Below are positions 9,736-18,847 of a DNA stretch of 42,104 nt, piece by piece (position 1 is the stretch's first letter; each line of letters begins with the position of its first letter). The stretch covers positions 1 through 42,104 of the forward strand of contig DKGO01000059.1 in assembly GCA_002453315.1 (NCBI GenBank), in the 5' to 3' direction. Both the position numbers and the translations under genes were made by a program. The DNA comes from Caryophanales bacterium UBA6768 (lineage in GTDB: Bacteria; Bacillota; Bacilli; Bacillales_D; Amphibacillaceae). The notes under the pieces were generated by a model that saw only the letters and a program-made list of their open reading frames with translations, did not search any database and was not told where the DNA came from.

Positions 9736-10130
9736 AAAGTTAGGAATGGAATTTCGTTTTTCATCACTAACCCTGTTGTATAGGTTAAAGTTAGAGATGG
9801 AATCTTGTTTTTCATCACTAACTCTGTTGTATAGGTTAAAGTTAGAGATGGAATTTCACTTTACGTCTCTAACTTCGCCTATAAAATTAAAGTTAGGGAT
9901 GGAATTTTATTTTTCGTCTCTAACTCTGTTGTATAGGTTAAAGTTAGAGATGGAATTTCACTTTACGTCTCTAACTTCGCCTATAAAATTAAAGTTAGGG
10001 ATGGAATCTCATATTTATTACCAATTCTGTAGAAAAAGTAAAAGTTGGTAATGGAATCTCATATTTCATTACCAATACAGCAGAAAAATGAAAAGTTGGT
10101 AATGGGAATCATTGCCCCATTACCAACCAT
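9736..10130. repeat. Array of eight 51-bp hairpin repeats
   Basis: Eight units begin with GTTAG or GTTGG at 9739, 9790, 9841, 9892, 9943, 9994, 10044 and 10095, a period of 51 bp (once 50). Each consists of two complementary arms around a 10-14 nt loop, then an 18-nt linker that is itself partly conserved. Arms change together: GTTAGAGA pairs with TCTCTAAC in units 3 and 5, while the last unit has GTTGGTAATGGG with CCCATTACCAAC. An 88-bp block (9818-9905) recurs exactly 102 bp later (9920-10007), showing recent two-unit duplication. The period is a multiple of three, so a 132-codon frame stays open from 9653 through the array; it has no ribosome binding site and I do not treat it as a gene. 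The region lies between convergent genes. Confidence 0.9.
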
Positions 10131-10157
10131 GTAAAAATTACAAATACTTTGGGTGAC

Positions 10158-10907
10158 CTACACTTTTACCTGTTGGCCATAATAATAGTTTAACACTTTT
10201 TTCACATAGTTTTGTGTTTCCTTAAAAGGCGGAATTCCACCGTATTTTTGTACATTCCCTGGGCCAGCATTATAGGAGGCCAATGCAAGCTCCAAATTTC
10301 CATGATGACGCTTTAACATATTACTAAAATAGTGAGTACCACCGTCGATGTTTTGTGCATTATCGTTTCGATCTGTTACACCAACTTCACGGGCAGTCAC
10401 GGGCATTAATTGCATTAATCCAACCGCCCCTTTATGGCTCACTGTTTCGGGATTATAATTAGATTCCATTTTAATAATTGAGTGAATTAAATTTTCATCT
10501 ACACCATATTTATTAGCCGCTTGCAAAATTAAATTATTATACTCTGTTGTTGGTGCTGAATATTTTGCTTGATGATATTCAGGTGTGCTATGTAAAAGTG
10601 GACTCAGCGAATTCATATAAGAACCGTATGGGTTATATTGATTTGACACAGCTTCATTCATCATTGGTTGAGGCATATAGTTCATCATCATTGATAAAAG
10701 TGATAAATTAAATGGAGATGAATTCATCAATGTCGAATTCACCGGGCTAAAAGGTGATTGCATGGAAAATGTTTGCTCCATTTGTTGCAACAACAACATT
10801 CTAAAATCTGTCATCCCATTTAATGACATGGGGGAAGACATAGGTATGGATTGTCTGTTTGTTGGCATTACACTATGTAGAAATAAATTAGGATCTAACT
10901 GATTCAC
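10158..10907 (-). CDS. Lytic transglycosylase, SLT domain (GH23)
   Basis: Predicted peptidoglycan lytic transglycosylase. The C-terminal SLT domain (about residues 123-245) contains the catalytic glutamate in IIKMESNYNP (E148), then GAVGLMQLMP and ALASYNAGPGNVQKYGG, all classical family motifs. The first 120 residues are low-complexity and rich in Met, Ser, Pro and Asn (16 Met in the first 98), with no signal peptide or membrane segment. It resembles B. subtilis CwlQ (YjbJ) in having a cytoplasmic-looking N-terminus. The start is GTG at 10907 behind GGGGTGAT. The gene is convergent with ysdC and the repeat array lies between them. Confidence 0.87.
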   Translation of the reverse strand: MNQLDPNLFLHSVMPTNRQSIPMSSPMSLNGMTDFRMLLLQQMEQTFSMQSPFSPVNSTLMNSSPFNLSLLSMMMNYMPQPMMNEAVSNQYNPYGSYMNSLSPLLHSTPEYHQAKYSAPTTEYNNLILQAANKYGVDENLIHSIIKMESNYNPETVSHKGAVGLMQLMPVTAREVGVTDRNDNAQNIDGGTHYFSNMLKRHHGNLELALASYNAGPGNVQKYGGIPPFKETQNYVKKVLNYYYGQQVKV

Positions 10908-11060
10908 TCCATCACCCCATCCAATTTATAACTCTATCATACGATGAAATGGGGTAAAAATCAATTTCACAGTAAAATTTCATGCTAAACAGAAAAAAAG
11001 TTTAATACATGCCAATTCTATAAATGTCACTTACCATAAACATTGTCATCATTATTTAAG

Positions 11061-11282
11061 TTAAGTATGCTTAGATTGTTTGATCCCTTTTTCCAATGCT
11101 TCTAACATTTCCATTTTTTCATTGTGATCTGATTGCTGCCAAATCAACTCAAATAATACACCTAAACCCGGTAACATTTTTTCTTCACCAACCTCAATGG
11201 CATCGACAATGGTAGCCTCTAATTCCTCCTGATTATTGTTACTAATATTTTGTAAAATTGCTTCACGTAAATTTATGTCCAT
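11061..11282 (-). CDS. sspI: Small acid-soluble spore protein I (SspI)
   Basis: A 73-residue minor spore-core protein. The sequence [20 protein letters not shown] and the later [16 protein letters not shown] block match the SspI family closely, which is about 70 residues long. It is made in the forespore, normally under sigma-G; I could not identify a convincing sigma-G promoter by eye. GGAGTG lies upstream of the ATG. Divergent from the downstream rRNA methyltransferase gene, as in Bacillus. Its presence shows that the host forms endospores. Confidence 0.95.
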   Translation of the reverse strand: MDINLREAILQNISNNNQEELEATIVDAIEVGEEKMLPGLGVLFELIWQQSDHNEKMEMLEALEKGIKQSKHT

Positions 11283-11394
11283 TTTTCACACTCCATTTAC
11301 CGTTATTTTTTACTTTCCTTATATAGCAATAGTTTGACCAAGCCTTATGAAAATATGTATGATTAGGGAAAAGTGATGAGGGTTGTGTAAAAAC

Positions 11395-12141
11395 TTGATA
11401 ACTTCCACACAAAACGAACAAGTTAAATATTGGTCAAAACTACACCAAAGGAAATATCGTGAAAAGTATGATCAATTTTTTATAGAGGGAATTCATTTGG
11501 TAGAAGAGGCCTACAAAAGCGGATGGACGATTGAGCGATTAATTTATACGCAGAAGGCTGAGGGAAAGTTACCCTATTGGAGTGAATCGGTATCCCGAAT
11601 TCTAGTAACTGATCAAGTATTTAAACATATTGCGAAAACAATCCAGCCTCAGGGAATTGCTGCTATTGTAAAAATGAAAACTTGGAATATACCTAGCGAA
11701 CAATATACGTTATTAATTGATGCTGTTCAGGATCCGGGAAACTTAGGAACATTAATTAGAACAGCGGATGCTGCGGGGTTTTCAAAAGTTATTTTAGGAA
11801 AAGGAACCGTAGATTTATTTAATGAAAAAGTAATTCGTGCAACACAGGGATCAATATTTCATCTTCCCATTATACAAAACGATTTGCACGTGGAAATCAC
11901 TCGGCTACAAAAACGTGGTGTCACCATTTTAGCAAGTACGTTACATGAAAATTCAATTCCATACCATCAGTATCATGTTGAGGGATCTGTTGGTATAATT
12001 GTTGGCAATGAAGGTGCCGGTATTAATGAAGAATTCATCAACATGGCTAATCAATGTATTAAAATTCCCATCTATGGTAAAGCTGAATCATTAAATGTTA
12101 GTATAGCGGCGGGAATCTTAATGTATCATGTAAGAAAATAA
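11395..12141 (+). CDS. ysgA: TrmH/SpoU-family RNA 2'-O-methyltransferase (YsgA-like)
   Basis: A SPOUT-fold, SAM-dependent RNA methyltransferase. An N-terminal substrate-binding domain (about 1-95, with KYREKYDQFFIEGIHLVEEA) precedes the knotted SpoU domain, which shows the three family motifs: DAVQDPGNLGTLIRTADAAG, VGNEGAGI and IPIYGKAESLNVSIAAGILMY. The TTG at 11395 is preferred over the TTG at 11383, because GAGGG (11378-11382) directly abuts the latter. That start gives an N-terminus close to related proteins. B. subtilis ysgA lies at the same place, upstream of pheST. The modified nucleotide is not known from the sequence. Confidence 0.9.
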   Translation: MITSTQNEQVKYWSKLHQRKYREKYDQFFIEGIHLVEEAYKSGWTIERLIYTQKAEGKLPYWSESVSRILVTDQVFKHIAKTIQPQGIAAIVKMKTWNIPSEQYTLLIDAVQDPGNLGTLIRTADAAGFSKVILGKGTVDLFNEKVIRATQGSIFHLPIIQNDLHVEITRLQKRGVTILASTLHENSIPYHQYHVEGSVGIIVGNEGAGINEEFINMANQCIKIPIYGKAESLNVSIAAGILMYHVRK

Positions 12142-12170
12142 TTGCATCTATCCGTATTGTTATATATACT
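12142..12170 (+). promoter_or_regulatory. Sigma-A promoter of pheST
   Basis: TTGCAT (12142-12147), a 17-bp spacer and TATACT (12165-12170), immediately after the stop of the methyltransferase gene. Confidence 0.7.
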
Positions 12171-12194
12171 AGTATTAGTTTTTATATTAAAAGG

Positions 12195-12420
12195 CTTTGA
12201 AAGAGCAAAATATCAATCGTCTAATATGATTTAGGAAGGAAATAACGTGACTGCAATTATTTCTATCATATTGATTTGTTATGATTCACTCTTGAGCTGA
12301 CACGGTAATCGTGTTCTGGATGAACAATCCATTATCAAATTGAGTTGGATACATTGATGTATCAACAAGGGTGGTACCGCGAATAACCTCGTCCCTTTTT
12401 TAGGAACGGGTTTTTTTTAT
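12195..12420 (+). promoter_or_regulatory. T-box riboswitch, phenylalanine-specific, with terminator
   Basis: The T-box core AAGGGTGGTACCGCG is at 12367-12381. Stem I shows AATATGAT pairing with ATCATATT, and the phenylalanine codon TTC (12285-12287) lies just before CTCTT, which pairs with AAGAG in the 5' arm; an A follows the codon, as is usual for specifiers. The terminator pairs CTCGTCCC with GGAACGGG (one mismatch) and ends in eight Ts. It occupies the 338 bp between the methyltransferase gene and pheS and should couple pheST transcription to uncharged tRNA-Phe. Confidence 0.9.
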
Positions 12421-12479
12421 TGAAAAAATCAGCCAATAATATGATGGGTTTATTTGATTGATAAGGAGGAAATCAGAAA

Positions 12480-13514
12480 ATGAAAGAGAAATTACAAACA
12501 TTACAAGGGGAAGCATTAAGTAATATTCAAAAGGCTTCATCTTCGGAAGCTGTTCAACAAGTACAAGTTTCCTTTTTGGGAAGAAAAGGCTCAATCACAG
12601 AGGTTTTACGGGGCATGGGTAAGTTGTCTAAAGAAGAACGCCCTGTCATAGGGGAGCTAGCAAATAAAGTTCGGACAACAATTCAAGCTGCAATTGATGC
12701 AAAAAAAGAAACACTGGAGTTTCAGGAGCTTGAAAAACAACTCGCAACGGAATCAATCGATGTCACACTACCGGGACGACCAGTTAAAGTAGGTGGGAGC
12801 CATATATTAACGTCAATCATCGAGGAAATTGAGAATCTATTTATCGGTTTAGGTTATGAAGTGAAGGAAGGGCCTGAAGTAGAAACTGATTATTATAATT
12901 TTGAGGCGCTAAATTTACCGAAGGGTCATCCGGCTCGAGATATGCAAGATACCTTTTATATAACGAATGAATTGTTGCTACGTACACATACGTCACCAGT
13001 TCAGGCGAGAACGATGGAATCACTAAAAAATAATGAACCAATCCGAATGATCTGTCCTGGAAAAGTTTATCGTCGGGATAATGATGATGCCACTCATTCA
13101 CATCAGTTCACGCAAATAGAGGGGCTTTATGTTGATAAAAATGTTCGCATGAGTGATTTGAAAGGAACATTAAATGTATTTGCGAAGAAAATGTTCGGTG
13201 ATGATCGAGAAATTCGCTTACGACCGAGTTTTTTTCCATTTACAGAGCCATCAGTAGAAATGGATATTTCGTGTAAAGTGTGTGCTGGTGAAGGATGCTC
13301 GGTTTGTAAACAATCAGGTTGGATTGAAATATTAGGGGCGGGAATGGTTCATCCAAAAGTATTAAAAATGGCAGGATATGATCCTAACATTTATACAGGT
13401 TTCGCTTTTGGAATGGGGCCAGATCGAATTGCCATGTTAAAATATGGTATTGATGATATCCGTCAATTTTATACGAATGATGTACGATTTTTACAACAAT
13501 TTTATCAAGCGTAA
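12480..13514 (+). CDS. pheS: Phenylalanine--tRNA ligase alpha subunit
   Basis: The catalytic class II subunit of the (alpha-beta)2 PheRS. An N-terminal coiled-coil (about 1-90) that binds tRNA precedes the catalytic core with [12 protein letters not shown] (about 143-154), [13 protein letters not shown] (motif 2 region) and [18 protein letters not shown] (motif 3, about 311-328). 344 residues is the standard length. GGAGG (12465-12469) lies upstream of the ATG. Regulated by the phenylalanine T-box and co-transcribed with pheT 14 bp downstream. Confidence 0.98.
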   Translation: MKEKLQTLQGEALSNIQKASSSEAVQQVQVSFLGRKGSITEVLRGMGKLSKEERPVIGELANKVRTTIQAAIDAKKETLEFQELEKQLATESIDVTLPGRPVKVGGSHILTSIIEEIENLFIGLGYEVKEGPEVETDYYNFEALNLPKGHPARDMQDTFYITNELLLRTHTSPVQARTMESLKNNEPIRMICPGKVYRRDNDDATHSHQFTQIEGLYVDKNVRMSDLKGTLNVFAKKMFGDDREIRLRPSFFPFTEPSVEMDISCKVCAGEGCSVCKQSGWIEILGAGMVHPKVLKMAGYDPNIYTGFAFGMGPDRIAMLKYGIDDIRQFYTNDVRFLQQFYQA

Positions 13515-13528
13515 TAGGAGGAAATCAA

Positions 13529-15961
13529 TTGTTAGTTTCATTAAACTGGTTAAAACATTATGTTGATTATGGATCACTTACAGCAGAACAATTAGGGGAG
13601 CTAATTACAAAATCAGGCATTGAAGTTGATGGCATCGATTATGTTAGTACTGAAAAAAGCGAAAATGTTGTCGTTGGTTATGTGGTTGAATGTGAGAAAC
13701 ATCCAAATGCTGATAAACTAAATTTATGTCAAGTGGATGTAGGAGATGACACATTACAAATAATTTGTGGTGCACCGAATGTAGCAAAAGGTCAAAAAGT
13801 GGCCGTTGCCAAGCCGGGAGCAGTTTTACCGGGTAATTTTAAAATAAAAAAAGTTAAGTTACGTGGGATTGAATCGAATGGGATGATTTGTTCCCTGAAA
13901 GAATTAGGCGTCCAAGAAAATTATATTCCCGAACAATTTGCTGAAGGGATTGCAGTATTACCTGAAGACGCAAAAATTGGTACCTCAGTTGAAGAATTGC
14001 TAAATTTAGATGACGCTATTTTAGAGTTCGATTTAACACCTAACCGTGCAGATGCCTTAAGTATGATCGGAGTTGGTTATGAAGTAGCTGCCATTTTGGA
14101 TAAGGAAATTACTTTGCCAAACCCAGAAATAGAGACGATGGAAGAAAATGTAGCAGAATATGTATCAGTTTCTGTAGAAGAGGATGATTTATGCCCATAT
14201 TATGGTGCATTCGTTGTTAAAGATGTAAAAATCGAAGCCTCCCCATTATGGATGCAAAATCGCTTACTTGCGGCAGGAATTCGTCCTATTAATAATGTTG
14301 TTGATATTACAAATTACGTACTACTAGAATATGGACAACCATTACATGCTTTTGATTATGACCTCCTTGGATCAAAAGAAATAGTCGTTCGTCGAGCAAA
14401 AGATGGTGAAAAAATGATCACCCTAGATGATAAAACTCGTGCCTTAACAACTGATAATCTGCTTATTACAAATGGTAAAGAAGGTATTGCCCTAGCAGGA
14501 ATCATGGGAGGAGCAAACACAGAAGTAAATGAGGATACAAAAACGGTATTAATCGAAGCAGCATTATTTAATCCGTCTATTGTACGGAATGCAGTGAATG
14601 AAACAGGCTTACGAAGTGAAGCAAGTACACGATTTGAAAAAGGAATTGATCCCTATCGTGTACGTGAAGCGGGACTTCGTGCATGTGAGCTTCTTGTAAA
14701 ATATGCTGATGGGAAATTAGTTGATGATGCAGCTGAATTTAATCATTTATATGTTGAGGAAATAGAGATTTCACTTAATAGTGTTGAAGTCAATCGTCGA
14801 TTGGGAACGGAAATTTCAGTGTCAGCGATGGCTGATATTTTCCGCAAATTGCGCTTTGACTATACTGTTGATGGTGAAAATTTTACAGTAACAATACCTC
14901 CACGTCGCAGTGACATTACAATTTTTGAGGATATGTTAGAAGAAGTGGCCCGAATTTATGGTTATGATTTATTACCGTATACGTTACCGGCTAATAGTTC
15001 TAAGCCAGGTGGCTTAACAAAAGAACAACAATTAAAACGAAACATAAAATCGTATTTACAATCTGTTGGGCTATTTGAAACAATCCAATATTCGCTAACA
15101 GATTCAACACAAGTTGGTAAATTTATATCACCACCATTTAATCAGAAAAAGTTATATCCTGTTGCATTAAGTTGGCCGATGAGTGAAGCACACCACTATT
15201 TACGCCAAAGTTTAATTCCACATTTATTAAAATCTCTGTCTTATAATTTGGCAAGAAAAGAACAAAATGTGGCAATGTATGAATTAGGGTCAGTCTTTTT
15301 AACTCACGAAGAATCAATTTCAGAACAACCTAATGAACACGAACGATTAGCAGGGGCTGTAACAGGTATGTGGGTTGATCACAAATGGCAACAATCTTTT
15401 GTGAGGGCTGATTTTTACGTAGTTAAAGGAATTGTGGAAGGATTATTTAACTATTTAGGTATTGACTGTCAATTATTCCCGACAAAATTAAATGAAATGC
15501 ATCCTGGAAGAACAGCTGAAATTGCTATTGGAGAAGAAGTTGTCGGTTTTATTGGACAGGTTCATCCCCATCTTGCGAAACAATTAGATTTAAAGGAAAC
15601 TTTTGTATTTGATCTAGATGTTGAAAAATTATTACAACATGCAAAAAGTGACTTGTTATATCTGGCAGTCCCCCGATATCCAGCAATAAAAAGAGACTTA
15701 GCTTTTGTTATTAATCGTAATGTGGATGCTAATCAAATAAAGTCGGTCATTGAACAAGTCGCTGCACCACTTGTGAAAAAAATAGAAATATTTGATGTTT
15801 ACGAAGGTGAGACTTTAGATCAAGAAAAAAAATCAATTGCTTTTCATCTACATTATCAACATGATGAAAGAACGTTAACTGATCAGGAAGTAGATGAATC
15901 CATTCAACATATCATGTTAGAAATGGAACAACAATTTGACGCTTATGTTAGAACAGAATAA
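13529..15961 (+). CDS. pheT: Phenylalanine--tRNA ligase beta subunit
   Basis: The 810-residue beta subunit has the complete bacterial domain order: tRNA-binding OB-fold (about 40-150), B3/B4 editing domain (about 210-390), B5 (about 400-475), the inactive synthetase core and the C-terminal ferredoxin-fold anticodon-binding domain (about 715-808, with VPRYPAIKRDLAFVI). It edits Tyr-tRNA-Phe. The start is TTG at 13529 behind AGGAGG, 14 bp after pheS. Last gene of the operon; a terminator follows. Confidence 0.98.
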   Translation: MLVSLNWLKHYVDYGSLTAEQLGELITKSGIEVDGIDYVSTEKSENVVVGYVVECEKHPNADKLNLCQVDVGDDTLQIICGAPNVAKGQKVAVAKPGAVLPGNFKIKKVKLRGIESNGMICSLKELGVQENYIPEQFAEGIAVLPEDAKIGTSVEELLNLDDAILEFDLTPNRADALSMIGVGYEVAAILDKEITLPNPEIETMEENVAEYVSVSVEEDDLCPYYGAFVVKDVKIEASPLWMQNRLLAAGIRPINNVVDITNYVLLEYGQPLHAFDYDLLGSKEIVVRRAKDGEKMITLDDKTRALTTDNLLITNGKEGIALAGIMGGANTEVNEDTKTVLIEAALFNPSIVRNAVNETGLRSEASTRFEKGIDPYRVREAGLRACELLVKYADGKLVDDAAEFNHLYVEEIEISLNSVEVNRRLGTEISVSAMADIFRKLRFDYTVDGENFTVTIPPRRSDITIFEDMLEEVARIYGYDLLPYTLPANSSKPGGLTKEQQLKRNIKSYLQSVGLFETIQYSLTDSTQVGKFISPPFNQKKLYPVALSWPMSEAHHYLRQSLIPHLLKSLSYNLARKEQNVAMYELGSVFLTHEESISEQPNEHERLAGAVTGMWVDHKWQQSFVRADFYVVKGIVEGLFNYLGIDCQLFPTKLNEMHPGRTAEIAIGEEVVGFIGQVHPHLAKQLDLKETFVFDLDVEKLLQHAKSDLLYLAVPRYPAIKRDLAFVINRNVDANQIKSVIEQVAAPLVKKIEIFDVYEGETLDQEKKSIAFHLHYQHDERTLTDQEVDESIQHIMLEMEQQFDAYVRTE

Positions 15962-15988
15962 GTTACCCACATAAAATGCTATAAAAAA

Positions 15989-16042
15989 TATTAACTGGAA
16001 AAGAGGGCATTCTTAAACCTTTTATTCCAGTTAATTTTTTTA
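15989..16042 (+). terminator. Intrinsic terminator of pheST
   Basis: TTAACTGGAA (15991-16000) is perfectly complementary to TTCCAGTTAA (16025-16034) and a T run follows. Confidence 0.85.
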
Positions 16043-16139
16043 ATATATCGTTAATCAGTGCGAATGACTAAAATAACATCCTTTGACTATAGTAGGGGAA
16101 ACAAAAAATAAGTAATTAATTTTTTTGAGTGGATTTCCT

Positions 16140-16262
16140 TACGAGTTTAGCTGAAAAAAGGACAAGTTCACCATAAGGCAGTTACTGCAATAATGAACGA
16201 ATGTGCATTTTAACAGGTGTTACAGGAACCTGTAGTGGTGAAAATGCAAGTCAACGGACTTA
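16140..16262. other. Unassigned structured intergenic segment
   Basis: Within the gap between pheT and the PspC gene several inverted repeats stack up: GCAGT/ACTGC (16178-16188), TGCATTTT (16204-16211) with AAAATGCA (16241-16248), and ACAGG (16213-16217) with CCTGT (16229-16233) nested inside. There is no T run, and no known riboswitch motif that I recognise. One plus-strand frame is interrupted by only one stop over 120 nt, so a decayed gene fragment is an alternative explanation. Confidence 0.3.
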
Positions 16263-16273
16263 AAGATAAAATA

Positions 16274-16447
16274 TTAACGAATTTCTTCGGGAATAATAAG
16301 GGCCATGACAAGATAGGCAATAATAGAAATTGGTAGCAGGATAAATAGAATCCTCACAAGCAACGAAGACATATTTAATTGTTTTGCAATTCCCCCACAT
16401 ACTCCAAATAATATTCGATCATCAAGTGAACGCGTTAAGCCATTCAT
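16274..16447 (-). CDS. PspC-domain small membrane protein
   Basis: A 57-residue protein beginning MNGLTRSLDDRILFGVCGGI, the PspC domain signature (basic N-terminus, GVCGGIA, one hydrophobic helix of about 25 residues, ending in PEEIR). The family protects membranes or modulates sigma-factor responses in some bacteria, but a stand-alone PspC this short is of unknown role. A perfect AGGAGGT precedes the ATG at 16447. It is 21 bp downstream of the flavin reductase gene on the same strand, so the two may be co-transcribed. Confidence 0.88.
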   Translation of the reverse strand: MNGLTRSLDDRILFGVCGGIAKQLNMSSLLVRILFILLPISIIAYLVMALIIPEEIR

Positions 16448-16468
16448 TTTTTACCTCCTAGAATAACC

Positions 16469-16969
16469 TTATTCATGAAACGATGGTGGTAACGGAGCTA
16501 ATTTTCTATTATGATATAGCAATGGTTCTTCATTATTTGCCTGAATGTCTATCACTTCACCAATTAGTGTTAGGTGATCACCAGCATGTACTTGTTTATA
16601 TAAGGTACATTGTAAAGATGCAATTACATTGTCAATGATTGGTAGATTGTTTTTAGATAGTTGCCACGGACAATTTTTAAACCGACTCTCCTCTTCACCA
16701 GATGAAAAAATATAAGCAAGGTCTACCTGGTCTTTACGTAGAATATTAATAGCAAATTTATCGGCTTTACTAAATGCTTTGAACGTTGATACGTGACGAT
16801 CAATACTCCATAATACGAGTAGTGGATCAACTGATACGGATGCAAATGAATTAACAGTTAAACCAGTAGGAACATTATTCTCATCAATGGTTGTGACAAC
16901 TGTTACACCTGTTGGATAATTAGCCATCGCATTTTTGAAGGTGTTAATCATCTCTTGTTTATTAGTCAA
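16469..16969 (-). CDS. Flavin reductase domain protein (NAD(P)H:flavin oxidoreductase-like)
   Basis: A 166-residue single-domain protein of the flavin reductase (HpaC/RutF-like) family, which binds FMN in a split-barrel fold and commonly feeds reduced flavin to a monooxygenase. Typical features are NYPTGVTVVTT (about 17-27), VNSFASVSVDPLLVLWSI (about 39-56), FAINIL and the HAGDHLTLIGEV strand near the C-terminus. The start is TTG at 16969 behind AGGAG. It lies 180 bp downstream of the DUF4832 pseudogene. No two-component monooxygenase partner is visible in the window, so its electron acceptor is unknown. Confidence 0.88.
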   Translation of the reverse strand: MTNKQEMINTFKNAMANYPTGVTVVTTIDENNVPTGLTVNSFASVSVDPLLVLWSIDRHVSTFKAFSKADKFAINILRKDQVDLAYIFSSGEEESRFKNCPWQLSKNNLPIIDNVIASLQCTLYKQVHAGDHLTLIGEVIDIQANNEEPLLYHNRKLAPLPPSFHE

Positions 16970-17149
16970 TTTGTCAGCTCCTAATACGTAAAATATTCTC
17001 TAATGTATAAGTATAGCATTGTCGATTACTTTGTTAAATGAATTAGTTTAAAGATAGATTTATAATCAATTTAAATTAAAGTTTAAGGTTTGATGATCAA
17101 AAATCCTATCTATTTCTAGAATTTCCAGCAGGAACATAATGAACAAATA

Positions 17150-18795
17150 TCACTTATCAACATCACTGTTATGAACAGTTATCTCTCCAGCCATATACCA
17201 TCCCGTCGCTGATATTTCATCTTTTACAGCTAAATTAATTTCAGGAATATTCCCATTGGCAGTATTAACGATGGCATATGATAGAACATAATTTCCATTA
17301 GGAACATCAGGAATATTTATATTTGTTTTATAAACAAAATCTTTCCCTTTTATCCATTCAGAAGGGTCTATTTCTGTTATATGAACAAGTACTGGTTTTT
17401 GCATTTCAGGATTTAAAAATGCATAAGCAACTTTATATTTATAATTCCATGCTGGACGATCATTGGGGATTCTCCCCAAACCCGTGTTTTTCCACGTGCT
17501 CGTTATTTGCATTGATTCATTGGATAAAACGACATTACGATATTTGAATGATACAGGCACGAACCGATAACCACCATTTACAATAAAGTCATCAACTAAA
17601 TCTTCATGATTCATCCATTCTCTAGCATCCTCAGGGACCCGAAGGTCAAAAGTATTTGCCCGGGATGCCTTAGCATCATTTAAACTTGCTTCTAACATAT
17701 CGCGTATCGTTGTAAAAGGGTTACCCGCGGAATCCATATATCCTTCAAAATCATGGGCAAAATAGTTCCATCCATTCTCTGCAAGAAGTGGGATTCCATC
17801 AGTTATCATTTGATTTTCATAATATAAAACATCTTTTGCCTTAAAATATTTTGGCATTCCTAAGCTATCACGTCTTAACACATCATATAAATTCTGTTCA
17901 ACTAATGATTCGGAAAACTTATCTTTTGCCCCCCTTGCTGGGCACCTAATAACACTTCATCGAACGAGTTTCTATATGCTTTTGTAATACTGTTTAGGCT
18001 ACTATTTACACTTTTTAAGTTCATTATTTGGTCTATATTTTTTACTAAAGATTGGTTTGGCTGATGTAAAAATAAATGATTTGGTTGAAAAAAAGACGAC
18101 AATAACTGAAGACTAAGGACCAACAGTCCATTGCCACTTTCCTTCAAGGGTAGAATAAATTCCCTACGTATATTATGAACTTCCCCCCACCAGCCGATTC
18201 ACATTCCATCGATATAGTTGACAACTGCTGGGTCGTTATATTTTTTGCCGAATTGGGCTATAAAAGTTGTGTATTTTTCTAAAAATACGGGATCATTTAC
18301 ATAAGGGGTCCAGTATGAGTTGACGAATCCTTTTGCACCTGCCTCCTTTACATAATTCGGGGTTGCTTGCTGCCATGAATCTTGACTATCCGTATAGACA
18401 CGAAAAGCAAGTTTTAAATCCCTATCTAATGCCCCTTGAATTAACGCTTGATAATCTTCGTCTCCATCCCAAGCAAACTCTCCTTCATCCATTTCAAAAA
18501 ATGACCATGGGGCACGTAGATAAAAAATATTTGCTTTTTCTGTGGCCCCAGAACGATCAAATGCATTCCAGAATAATGTAGGATTGAACACACATTTATT
18601 ATCATCTGGAAAACTTCCATCCGTCATTTGTCCAAAGGCATCACAATATAACACCCATCCCATTCCCGGGTTTTTTACAAGTCCAGAAACTTTTTCTGTT
18701 GGATAATATGTATGAGAGGAAGCAATTATTACATTAGGAATAAGTAAAAAGCAGAAAAAGAAAATTAATAATCCAATTAAAATTTTCTTAAACAT
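17150..18795 (-). pseudogene. Disrupted DUF4832-family secreted or anchored protein gene
   Basis: One long gene is broken into three reading frames. The first part (18795 to 18199) starts with a signal peptide or membrane anchor (about residues 4-25, rich in I, L and F) and the motif KNPGMGWVLYCDA, then a TIM-barrel-like N-terminal region. It stops at TGA 18199-18201, but the same frame continues with IGWWGEVHN, so this is a nonsense change. A second lesion is in a run of six Cs at 17929-17934 (G6 in the coding strand): one missing base moves the reading frame into the last part (17881 to 17150), whose C-terminus (WKNTGLGRIPNDRPAWNY and later) is the DUF4832 beta domain. The middle third reads poorly in every frame, so additional lesions are possible. 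It is 52 bp downstream of the FAD oxidoreductase gene. Family function is unknown; glycoside-hydrolase-like folds are suspected. Sequencing error could explain one lesion but less easily two. Confidence 0.75.
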
Positions 18796-18847
18796 CTACA
18801 TCAATCCCCCACAATACGAACCGAAATCTATCTATCTAATAGTCACC

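Noticed and set aside
9736..10130. CRISPR-like appearance of the regularly spaced repeats
   Set aside because: The 18-nt linkers repeat between units rather than being unique, no cas genes are present, and the repeats vary from unit to unit.
16142..16256. Plus-strand frame over the structured intergenic segment, starting VDFLTSLAEKR
   Set aside because: It is interrupted by a stop after 15 codons and shows no convincing family match, so it is recorded only as a possible remnant.
18199..18201. In-frame TGA as a possible selenocysteine or programmed readthrough codon
   Set aside because: No selenocysteine element or selenoprotein family fits, and a second frameshift lesion downstream indicates decay.
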